This document shows positions 1-6,055 of a stretch of DNA of 10,427 bases, one piece after another. The position numbers and the translations under genes are program-made. Source of the DNA: Armatimonadota bacterium. GTDB taxonomy: Bacteria > Armatimonadota > Zipacnadia > Zipacnadales > UBA11051. Below the pieces are notes generated by a model. That model saw nothing but the letters and a program-made list of their open reading frames with translations. It was not told the origin of the DNA and searched no databases. The first letter of the stretch is position 1; every line of letters starts with the position of its first letter. Location: the NCBI GenBank assembly GCA_030612305.1, contig JAUWOG010000038.1, forward strand, positions 1 through 10,427, given 5' to 3'.

Positions 1-1
1 G

Positions 2-982
2 AATCCGAATGGAGAGAAGGGCGGCGGCGCTCGTGCGAAGCCGGATGCGCCTGATGCGGCCGGCGGCGCTGCCATGCTCGGGGAGGGCTGGAAAGTCCGG
101 CCCTGCATCACGCTCCCACCCGAAGAGACCGTGACACTTGCCGATATTACCGGCTCCGGCGTCATCCAGCACATCTGGATTACGGTCAGAGAGCTCGCCT
201 ACCGCGACTGCATCCTGCGCATCTACTGGGACGGGGAAGAGACGCCCTCCGTGGAGGTACCGCTGGGCGACTTCTTCTGCTGCGGTCATTCGCTGCGCAC
301 GAAGGTCAACTCCCTGCCGGTGGCGGTGAACCCCTCCGGCGGGATGAACAGCTATTGGCCGATGCCGTTCCGCAACGGGGCCAGAATTACCATCGAGAAC
401 CAGCGCTGGGAGGAAATCTCCGGATTCTTCTACCAGATAACGTGGGCGGAGACCGACGTATCCGATGATGCAGCCTACCTTCATGCTCAGTGGCGGCGAG
501 CGGTGGGAACTCGGGAGTGCCCTGACCACGTTATCCTAGACGGGATAAAGGGGAAGGGCCAATATGTCGGCACCTACCTGGCCTGGGTGCAGTTCTCCGA
601 CGGATGGTGGGGCGAGGGCGAGATCAAGTTCTATATTGACGGCGACGAGAAATACCCGACCATCTGCGGCACCGGCACTGAGGACTACTTCGGCGGCGCG
701 TGGGGTTTCGGCGATACCTTCTCGACTGCTTTCCTGGGCTATCCGCTCTGGCAGAAAGAGGAGGCCAAGGTCCCGAAGCACGGCCTCTACCGCTGGCACA
801 TCATGGACCCGATCCGCTTTGATGAGGACCTGCGGGTGACGATGCAGGAGCTGGGCTGGTGGCCGAACGGGTGCTACGAACCGCTGACTGACGACATCTC
901 CTCGGTCGGCTACTGGTACCAGATGGAGCCACACGCGGAGTTCCCGCAGATGCTGCCGGTGCATGAACGCTGGAGCCGCTGA
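2..982 (+). CDS. DUF2961 / GH172 family glycoside hydrolase, 5' truncated by window edge
   Basis: The frame is open from base 2, and the visible protein is 327 residues ending at a TGA. It begins with an NPNGEKG stretch that in DUF2961 proteins lies close to, but not at, the N-terminus. The ATG at 74 is therefore internal, and perhaps 10-25 residues are missing. Family hallmarks are a GWKVRPCI segment, a VTLADI..GVIQHIWIT strand, a GEGE motif with Glu at visible residues 205 and 207, and GTGTEDYFGGAWGF with Glu at about residue 227. Characterised GH172 enzymes are retaining hydrolases acting on fructofuranose or arabinofuranose linkages and use two glutamates. The GEGE and TED glutamates are the likely counterparts, though I assign them from memory of the family. 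The substrate here is unknown. No signal peptide can be judged because the start is missing. Its link to the genes downstream is only by orientation, with an 81-base gap. Confidence 0.88.
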   Translation, partial: NPNGEKGGGARAKPDAPDAAGGAAMLGEGWKVRPCITLPPEETVTLADITGSGVIQHIWITVRELAYRDCILRIYWDGEETPSVEVPLGDFFCCGHSLRTKVNSLPVAVNPSGGMNSYWPMPFRNGARITIENQRWEEISGFFYQITWAETDVSDDAAYLHAQWRRAVGTRECPDHVILDGIKGKGQYVGTYLAWVQFSDGWWGEGEIKFYIDGDEKYPTICGTGTEDYFGGAWGFGDTFSTAFLGYPLWQKEEAKVPKHGLYRWHIMDPIRFDEDLRVTMQELGWWPNGCYEPLTDDISSVGYWYQMEPHAEFPQMLPVHERWSR

Positions 983-1001
983 TATCGTCTATGATGCACG
1001 C

Positions 1002-1030
1002 TTGAAAAACCTGTCGCATCGGTATATGAC
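1002..1030 (+). promoter_or_regulatory. Candidate sigma70-type promoter ahead of the pseudopilin/SBP series
   Basis: A TTGAAA -35-like box (1002-1007, 5/6 to consensus) is followed after 17 bases by TATGAC (1025-1030, 4/6). Transcription would start near 1037, about 27 bases before the TTG start of the first pseudopilin. It sits in the only gap before the six-gene series. The match is modest and could be chance. Confidence 0.3.
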
Positions 1031-1050
1031 TGGAGACGCCTTACTTATTC

Positions 1051-1056
1051 GGAGGT
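1051..1056 (+). promoter_or_regulatory. Shine-Dalgarno that supports a TTG start
   Basis: GGAGGT lies 7 bases before TTG at 1064. No in-frame ATG or GTG lies between it and the FTLIE pilin core, so this site is the main reason for accepting a TTG start for the first pseudopilin. Confidence 0.75.
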
Positions 1057-1063
1057 CACAGAT

Positions 1064-1708
1064 TTGCGGTGGCGCAATGGTGCAGGCTTTACCCTTATCG
1101 AGCTTCTGGTAGTAATTGCGATCATAGCGATCCTGGCGGCGATACTATTCCCGGTCTTCGCCCGCGCCAGAGAGAAGGCCCGGCAGACCTCGTGTCTGTC
1201 TAACGTCAAGGAGATAAACCTGGCGGTGCAGATGTATGCCCAGGACTACGATGACGTCATGGTACTTCACGTCACCGACCCCTATGGGGACATCAGTATC
1301 TGGCCGCAGCACATCTATCCGTACCTGAAGAACAGCCAGATTCTCACCTGTCCCAGCGAGGCAGGCAATGGCTGGGACGGCGGGCATGATACCTCATTCG
1401 GCTATGGGATAAACTACTGGCTGGCCGGTTACGACCTTGGCACCGTGAAGCTCGCCGATATCAAGAAACCGGCCGCGACCATCTTGTTGGCGGATGACAA
1501 CTACTATGTGCTTACCCCTTCGTGCTTTCTTGCCATATATCCGAACGACCCGTACTGCGGTGTAGATGGCATTGCTCGGCTGCCGGCGCGGCATAACCGA
1601 GGCGACAACTTTGCATTCGTGGACGGCCACGCCAAGTGGATGCACCGCACTGTAGTGGAGGGCGACACCGGCTTCTATGAGGCCTCGAAGTACTGGTGGG
1701 GGCGCTAG
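1064..1708 (+). CDS. Type IV pilin-like (DUF1559) pseudopilin 1
   Basis: A 214-residue protein with a class III (prepilin) signal. A short basic leader ends at Gly8, followed by F9-TLIE with the invariant Glu at +5 (E13). The hydrophobic helix at about residues 9-28 would anchor the protein in the membrane and pack in a pilus fibre. A CLSN motif (residues 44-47) and a YAQDYDD motif follow. The C-terminal H-x9-DG motif (H177, D187-G188, then HAKWM) is the DUF1559 hallmark. Prepilin peptidase should cut after Gly8. The family is secreted or surface-exposed and occurs in large paralogous sets, but no specific role is established. The TTG start is set by GGAGGT. It heads a same-strand series with two more pseudopilins and two binding lipoproteins. 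No pilus assembly ATPase or peptidase is in the window. Confidence 0.9.
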   Translation: MRWRNGAGFTLIELLVVIAIIAILAAILFPVFARAREKARQTSCLSNVKEINLAVQMYAQDYDDVMVLHVTDPYGDISIWPQHIYPYLKNSQILTCPSEAGNGWDGGHDTSFGYGINYWLAGYDLGTVKLADIKKPAATILLADDNYYVLTPSCFLAIYPNDPYCGVDGIARLPARHNRGDNFAFVDGHAKWMHRTVVEGDTGFYEASKYWWGR

Positions 1709-1787
1709 CTACTTGCGCCTGATGGGAAGGGGCTCACCGCCGGTCGCAGCGCTGGTCTCATCGCACCTTTGCGCCGCCAGTTAAAAT

Positions 1788-1794
1788 GGGAGGT
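1788..1794 (+). promoter_or_regulatory. Shine-Dalgarno that moves the pseudopilin 2 start to 1801
   Basis: GGGAGGT overlaps an upstream in-frame ATG at 1786, so that ATG cannot be the start served by this site. It lies 6 bases before ATG at 1801, giving a compact MRKG|FTLIE leader typical of prepilins. Confidence 0.8.
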
Positions 1795-1800
1795 ATTGTG

Positions 1801-2439
1801 ATGAGAAAAGGATTCACACTTATCGAGCTGCTTGTGGTGATCGCGATAATCGCGATCCTGGCAGCGATACTCTTCCCGGTCTTCGCCCGGGCCCGCGAGA
1901 AGGCGCGCGCAATCTCGTGCCTGAGCAACCTGAAGCAGCTTGGCCTCGCCTCATTGATGTACGCGCAGGACTACGATGAAATGTACCTTCCGCACTGCCA
2001 CCGGCCGATCATGAGCCAACCGCCGACACGTTACTGGTTTGAGATAATTCAGCCCTATATCAAGAACAGGCAGCTAATGTGGTGTCCGTCCTGGCAGCCG
2101 CCGCCGGGCACGCTCGACCGCTATATGGGCGGCTACGGCAATATCTGCTCCGGCTTCACCACTGACCCGAGCAATCCCAACTGGACGGGAGTCCCGTGGT
2201 ATGGTAGTACTGCCTCCATCCACCATCCCTCCCGGCAGATAGAGTTCGGCGAGACGACGAGACTCTTTTGCCGAGTCTGTCCCCGCCACCACACGCAGCA
2301 GCCGGGCAGCCCGCCGCCACATCATGTGGCGGCGCGGCACAACGCCGGCGCCAACTACAACTTCTTTGACGGTCACGCCAAGTGGCTTAAGTATGATCAG
2401 ACGGTTAGTTCGACCAATATGTGGCGAAATTCTCCTTGA
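1801..2439 (+). CDS. Type IV pilin-like (DUF1559) pseudopilin 2
   Basis: A 212-residue protein with a very short prepilin leader, MRKG, cleaved before F5, with Glu9 at +5. The hydrophobic N-helix (about residues 5-24) and the following FPVFARARE segment are identical to pseudopilin 1. CLSN is at 40-43 and the DUF1559 H-x9-DG motif is at H180 to D190-G191. The central region is distinct from its paralogues, with a Pro/His-rich stretch (about 160-176) and several cysteines (C95, C116, C157, C160). C157 and C160 form a CxxC, which could be a disulfide or metal site. It lies 92 bases after pseudopilin 1 and 30 bases before the first binding lipoprotein, probably in one transcript. An earlier ATG at 1786 is rejected because the Shine-Dalgarno overlaps it. 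The family assignment is firm; the role is unknown. Confidence 0.9.
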   Translation: MRKGFTLIELLVVIAIIAILAAILFPVFARAREKARAISCLSNLKQLGLASLMYAQDYDEMYLPHCHRPIMSQPPTRYWFEIIQPYIKNRQLMWCPSWQPPPGTLDRYMGGYGNICSGFTTDPSNPNWTGVPWYGSTASIHHPSRQIEFGETTRLFCRVCPRHHTQQPGSPPPHHVAARHNAGANYNFFDGHAKWLKYDQTVSSTNMWRNSP

Positions 2440-2469
2440 GAAGGCGCAACTGCCCACGGGGGCCGCAAC

Positions 2470-3357
2470 GTGCAAATGGACCCTAGAGTCACCAAGCTTA
2501 CGATGCTTGCGGTGCTTGCGGTAGGCCTTGGCATCGGGTGCTCTCGGCAGCAGTCCACGGCTGAGGAGGCCAAGCAGACGCCATCGCCCGAGACCAAGGC
2601 TCTTCACGGCCAACTGCGGGTGTATGCAGCCAAGCCCTATGCCAGCAGCATGGCTGAGCTGACCGAGATGTTTCGCTCCAAGCATCCGGAGGTTAGCTTC
2701 GAGCTACACAGTGGCGATGTACGCCATGTCGTAGCACGGATGTTGGAAGGCGAGCGGCCGGACGTATTACTCAGCAGCGGCGATATCGAAGTGAAGCCGC
2801 TTGAGAAAGCCGGCTTGGTCGGCTTGCGGAAGGACTTCTGCTTCATCACACTTGGCATAATCACTCAGAAGCAGAATCCGGCCTCCATAGGTTCCCTCCA
2901 CGACCTGGCCGCAGACAGCACCCGGGCACTAGCCATCCTGCCCCCTGACACCTCCCTCGGCTACTATGCCATTAACCTCCTCAAGAAGGAAAAGCTCTGG
3001 GAGCGGATAGAGCCTAAGGTCATTGTGCCGGACCTGCCCTCGCAGGTGCTGGAGATCGTCGCTGAAGGAAGCGCAGATGCGTGCCTGGCGTACGGTGCAG
3101 TGCTGCGCCGCAACGCCGACGACGCGGGCCAAAGCCTGCGGGCCAGGTTGAAGCTTGTTTGCGACCTTACGGCCCAGTATTGCCTGAAGATCCCATGCCC
3201 GGCCCTCTCCACCTCTGGCTGCGAACACCCACAATTGGCAGAGGCCTTTATTGACTTCCTCACCATGGACGAGGCCCAGGAAGTACTTGCGCGCTACGGC
3301 TTTCTGAGGCTTCGCGATCCTTGCTGTGGGGATGACGTGAATGGCGCACAAAACTAG
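2470..3357 (+). CDS. ModA-like substrate-binding lipoprotein 1 (cysteine-rich)
   Basis: A 295-residue protein, counted from GTG 2470. ATG 2476 is equally possible because no strong Shine-Dalgarno decides between them. The N-terminus is a lipoprotein signal (basic RVTK, hydrophobic MLAVLAVGLGIG, then Cys24), followed by a polar linker to about residue 46. The mature part follows the molybdate/tungstate-binding ModA fold: LRVYAAKPY first strand, RPDVLLSSGD, then FCFITLGIIT, GYYAINLLKKEKLWERIEPK hinge region, SADACLAYGA, IPCPA, and a final AEAFIDFLTMDEAQEVLARYGF helix. The assignment rests on this order of motifs. The usual AAS ligand motif near the start is altered, and cysteines appear at 124, 205, 231, 238, 243, 251, 285 and 286, so the ligand may not be molybdate. 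No ABC permease or ATPase is nearby. The following paralogue starts 15 bases downstream. Confidence 0.78.
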   Translation: MQMDPRVTKLTMLAVLAVGLGIGCSRQQSTAEEAKQTPSPETKALHGQLRVYAAKPYASSMAELTEMFRSKHPEVSFELHSGDVRHVVARMLEGERPDVLLSSGDIEVKPLEKAGLVGLRKDFCFITLGIITQKQNPASIGSLHDLAADSTRALAILPPDTSLGYYAINLLKKEKLWERIEPKVIVPDLPSQVLEIVAEGSADACLAYGAVLRRNADDAGQSLRARLKLVCDLTAQYCLKIPCPALSTSGCEHPQLAEAFIDFLTMDEAQEVLARYGFLRLRDPCCGDDVNGAQN

Positions 3358-3360
3358 ATC

Positions 3361-3367
3361 GAGGTGA
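3361..3367 (+). promoter_or_regulatory. Shine-Dalgarno that sets the SBP 2 start at 3373
   Basis: GAGGTGA lies 5 bases before ATG 3373. The alternative GTG at 3364 lies inside this site and has no Shine-Dalgarno of its own. Confidence 0.7.
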
Positions 3368-3372
3368 CACTC

Positions 3373-4278
3373 ATGGTAACAACGGCAGCATGGCGTACCG
3401 CGGGTCGGCTACTGAGCCTACGCGGTTGGCTAGCTTTGTTGGTCGTGGCTTGTGTCGCAGGGTGTTCTCGCCAGTCTGAGCCGCCTGCGGTTATGCCCGC
3501 GCCGGTAACCTCGACGGAACCGGGCAGCCCCGGCGAGCGGGGCATCACACTGGATGTCTGGGTCCCCTGTGCATACACCAGTGTGATGACAGAGCTAATA
3601 ACTCTGTTTCAACAGCAACACCCTGACATTCAGTTTCGGCAACGTGTTGAGAACGTGGCCGTGCTCGCGCCGCGCATCACCCAGGGGGAGACCCCCGATG
3701 TGTTCATGTCCGTCGGGGACATCGAGGTGAGAGATATCAAAGAGGCCGACCGTGTTGACTATAGCATGGATTTCTGCTTCACAACCCTGGGCCTGGTCAC
3801 GGCAAAAGGGAATCCAGCAGGTATCCATGCCCTCAAGGACCTCGCCCGTGACGCGGTCAAGAAGATAGGCCTCGGCAGCGAGGACATCTCGGCAGGCTAC
3901 TACGCGCGCAAACTTCTGAAGGAGGCCGGCTTGTGGGAACAGGTCAAAGACAAGGTAGTTGAGGCGACGATGCCAATTCGCCTGCTACAGTGGGCCGGGA
4001 CCGGGGAGGTTGACGCCTCGCTGGCCTACGGCGCATGTCTGCGGGCCGACAAACACAAGACTTTCGGTGGCGCCAAGCTGCTGGAGATCCTCACCGAAGT
4101 TGATGATGAGTTGTGCCTGACCATCCCCTGCCCGGCAATCTCAGTCAAGGGTTGTGCCCATCCGGAAGAGGCTAAGCAATTCATCGAGTTCCTAACCACC
4201 GACGAAGCGCAGAAGGTTATCAGCCAGTGCGGCTTTCTCACACTCAGCGAAGCAAAGTGCTACTTGCCTCAGCCCTGA
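3373..4278 (+). CDS. ModA-like substrate-binding lipoprotein 2 (cysteine-rich paralogue)
   Basis: A 301-residue tandem paralogue of the preceding gene. The signal peptide has basic residues (R8, R12, R17), a hydrophobic LALLVVACVAG and a good lipobox V-A-G-C31, so it should be an acylated envelope lipoprotein. ModA-like order: LDVWVPCAY, TPDVFMSVGDIEV, FCFTTLGLVTAKGNP, SAGYYARKLLKEAGLWEQVK, GEVDASLAYGA, CLTIPCPA, and KQFIEFLTTDEAQKVISQCGF. The pattern C-x4-C-x7-C-x-H (C248, C253, C261, H263) and the FCF cysteine (C135) match the first paralogue at identical spacing. C66, C222, C286 and C296 are additional or only partly shared. Long divergence is evident, since only core motifs are shared. 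The family binds oxyanions or metals in the periplasm and delivers them to an ABC transporter, but none is encoded here. The ligand is unknown. Confidence 0.82.
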   Translation: MVTTAAWRTAGRLLSLRGWLALLVVACVAGCSRQSEPPAVMPAPVTSTEPGSPGERGITLDVWVPCAYTSVMTELITLFQQQHPDIQFRQRVENVAVLAPRITQGETPDVFMSVGDIEVRDIKEADRVDYSMDFCFTTLGLVTAKGNPAGIHALKDLARDAVKKIGLGSEDISAGYYARKLLKEAGLWEQVKDKVVEATMPIRLLQWAGTGEVDASLAYGACLRADKHKTFGGAKLLEILTEVDDELCLTIPCPAISVKGCAHPEEAKQFIEFLTTDEAQKVISQCGFLTLSEAKCYLPQP

Positions 4279-4337
4279 CAGATACGGTCGGACAATGAAG
4301 CGTCGCGACACCCGCTGCACCCGAAAGGAGAACGACA

Positions 4338-4976
4338 ATGAGAACGCGCAGGGCATTTACACTCATTGAGTTACTGGTCGTCATCGCTATTATAGCGATC
4401 TTGGCGGCCATCTTGTTCCCCGTCTTCGCGCGGGCCCGCGAGCAAGCCCGCAGGACCAGTTGCCTATCTAATCTCAAGCAGATCGGCCTCGCCTGCCACA
4501 TGTACGCTAGTGATTGCGATGAGCTGTTTCCCGTGGACAACCATATCGGTAGCCCTCACCTGCGCTTGCTTGGCCAGATAATGCCATACGTCAAGAACTT
4601 CCAGATATTCTACTGCCCCTCCGCTCCGAGAATGGGCATGGCCTACTTGCTTGACACTCCCGCCAACCGCACCGCCGGCAATATCAGCTACTACTACTTC
4701 TCCTTCGATCAGCTCCCGAGTACCGCGCCGGCACCGGGCCCACCGGATTATCTCGGTTGGATTGACCGCTTCTTCTACAATCGCAAGTATGGCAATACGA
4801 CCCGCGTGATGAGCGAGATGTGGGACACGGATTACTGGCTGGCTTGCGACTGGTTCTGCAAACCAGTGTCGTCTGGCAACGGTATGCACGGCGGAAGCTT
4901 CGGCTCGATGAACATCCTCTATCTTGACGGTCATGTCAAATACTGGCCCCGGCAGGCGATGGCAAACTTCAAGTAG
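4338..4976 (+). CDS. Type IV pilin-like (DUF1559) pseudopilin 3
   Basis: A 212-residue protein starting at ATG 4338, with AAAGGAG 7 bases upstream. The prepilin leader is MRTRRA followed by F7-TLIE with Glu11 at +5. The residue before the cut is Ala rather than the usual Gly, which prepilin peptidases tolerate. The N-helix and FPVFARARE segment match the other two pseudopilins; CLSNLKQIGLA follows. The C-terminal signature reads H184 then twelve residues then D197-G198 (HVKYW), a longer spacing than the family's H-x9-DG. The middle is rich in Tyr, Phe and Trp (ISYYYFSF, MWDTDYWLACDWFC). It lies 59 bases after the second binding lipoprotein and 90 before the methyltransferase, so it is probably cotranscribed with both. 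The specific function is unknown. Confidence 0.88.
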   Translation: MRTRRAFTLIELLVVIAIIAILAAILFPVFARAREQARRTSCLSNLKQIGLACHMYASDCDELFPVDNHIGSPHLRLLGQIMPYVKNFQIFYCPSAPRMGMAYLLDTPANRTAGNISYYYFSFDQLPSTAPAPGPPDYLGWIDRFFYNRKYGNTTRVMSEMWDTDYWLACDWFCKPVSSGNGMHGGSFGSMNILYLDGHVKYWPRQAMANFK

Positions 4977-5053
4977 TTTGTCCGGTAAGTTGGCATCCGC
5001 AAGCCCGGCTAGCTGAAAATAGTCATGATGAAACTAACCTGCGCGAAGCTCTC

Positions 5054-5062
5054 GGGAGGGAG
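5054..5062 (+). promoter_or_regulatory. Shine-Dalgarno that sets the methyltransferase start at 5067
   Basis: GGGAGGGAG lies immediately before ATG 5067, with 6 bases between its GGAGGG core and the start. The upstream in-frame ATGs at 5025 and 5028 lack such a site, and using them would bury the signal peptide behind 14 extra residues. Confidence 0.75.
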
Positions 5063-5066
5063 TACT

Positions 5067-5780
5067 ATGAGAATCCGGCGTGCGTCGTTGTGTGCCGTCC
5101 TGTTGGTCGCTGCAACCTGCTCATGGGGTCAAGACGCCTACAAGGCCCACTTAATTGAGAAGTACCCCTTTTACAATACCGCTATTGGCCGCTTTGCCCC
5201 GGTCTATCCAGCCCTAGCCCGGCAGATAGTCCAGGACTTTGGCATCACCAAGGGTGTTTGTGTAGATGTGGGCGGAGGTTGCGGCACACTGGCTATTGCT
5301 CTGGCGAAGATCACCGACCTCAACGTCTATATGCTGGACATTGACCCGTGGGCAGTCCGTCTCTGCAATCTGCTGGTGGACGAAGCCGGTCTGACTGGCA
5401 GGATCATTAGCATCGAGGGCGACGCTCAGGACATGTATGTACGCGATAGTTTTGCCGATTTAGTTGTCAGCCGTGGGTCCATCTTCTTCTGGCCTGATCA
5501 ACTCGCCGGTGTGTTGGAGTGCTACCGTATCCTCAAGCCTGGTGGCGTGGCTTACATTGGAGGCGGATTCTCTCGTATCCTCGATCCGGAAATCCGTACG
5601 CCCTTGGCCCAATGGAAACGGCGAGCAACGGAGGAGGGGCGTACCGGAGACTGGCGCCCCATCAACCCAGAACTTGTCCGTCAGGCCAAGGAGGCCGGCA
5701 TCGCGGAGATACGGCTGGAGCCTGAACCCATCGCCGGTTCGTGGCTCACAATCCGCAAGCCGGCCGGCTCTGCCAACTAA
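5067..5780 (+). CDS. Class I SAM-dependent methyltransferase with N-terminal export signal
   Basis: A 237-residue protein. Residues 1-21 look like a type I signal peptide: basic MRIRR, hydrophobic LCAVLLVAATC, and a plausible cut SWG|QDAY. A GRFAPVYP motif (41-48) precedes the Rossmann core. Motif I is VDVGGGCG (67-74), the acidic ribose-binding region is MLDIDPW (89-95), GDA (118-120) is the adenine-side acidic motif, SRGSIFFW is at 135-142, and LKPGGVAYIGGG (156-167) closes the core. The fold is complete, so it should bind S-adenosylmethionine, but the substrate is unknown. A SAM-dependent enzyme with an export signal is odd because SAM is cytoplasmic; the segment may instead act as a membrane anchor. 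It is the last gene of the pseudopilin/SBP series, 90 bases after pseudopilin 3. The fold is certain; location and substrate are inferred or unknown. Confidence 0.85.
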   Translation: MRIRRASLCAVLLVAATCSWGQDAYKAHLIEKYPFYNTAIGRFAPVYPALARQIVQDFGITKGVCVDVGGGCGTLAIALAKITDLNVYMLDIDPWAVRLCNLLVDEAGLTGRIISIEGDAQDMYVRDSFADLVVSRGSIFFWPDQLAGVLECYRILKPGGVAYIGGGFSRILDPEIRTPLAQWKRRATEEGRTGDWRPINPELVRQAKEAGIAEIRLEPEPIAGSWLTIRKPAGSAN

Positions 5781-5850
5781 TGCTCGCCAACGTCCCCTCA
5801 TGTCAAGACCACTGAGGTCTTCGATTGCCCTTCGACGACCAAGTTCGACA

Positions 5851-5879
5851 TTGACAGCTTGCTCGGCACCGAAGACAAT
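5851..5879 (+). promoter_or_regulatory. Candidate promoter for the PfkB kinase gene
   Basis: A perfect TTGACA (5851-5856) is followed by a 17-base spacer and GACAAT (5874-5879, 4/6 to TATAAT). Transcription from about 5886 would give a 170-base leader containing the 5939-5968 hairpin. This fits the view that the kinase starts a new transcript. The weak -10 limits confidence, and the site lies inside a coding-like stretch. Confidence 0.35.
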
Positions 5880-5938
5880 TTCGTGGCCGTTAGCGTTTCC
5901 TAGTACCGAGCTCCTGCGCCTCAAATCCAATTCCCGAC

Positions 5939-5968
5939 GACGGCTGCCAAGACGCTACGGCAGCCGTC
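5939..5968 (+). repeat. Perfect 10-bp inverted repeat in the methyltransferase-kinase gap
   Basis: GACGGCTGCC (5939-5948) and GGCAGCCGTC (5959-5968) are exact reverse complements around a 10-base loop. The stem is GC-rich and stable. No T-tract follows, so it is not a standard intrinsic terminator. It could be a rho-assisted terminator, an RNA-stabilising hairpin or a leader structure for the kinase 88 bases downstream. The remainder of the 5781-6055 gap shows no complete gene. Confidence 0.6.
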
Positions 5969-6055
5969 TGCATCTCTGCCTCCTCGCCACTGACGCGCGC
6001 AGGTATCAGCTCACCTCGCAGCGAACATTCCGCCGACAAGAGGGAGGAACTGCAC

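Noticed and set aside
2074..2685. Minus-strand 203-codon frame across pseudopilin 2 and SBP 1.
   Set aside because: It spans two genuine genes and has no domain or ribosome site that I can see.
5805..5821. AAGACC-ACTGA-GGTCTT inverted repeat just after the methyltransferase, as a terminator.
   Set aside because: Only 6 bp, moderate GC, and no T-tract follows; it lies within the coding-like stretch.
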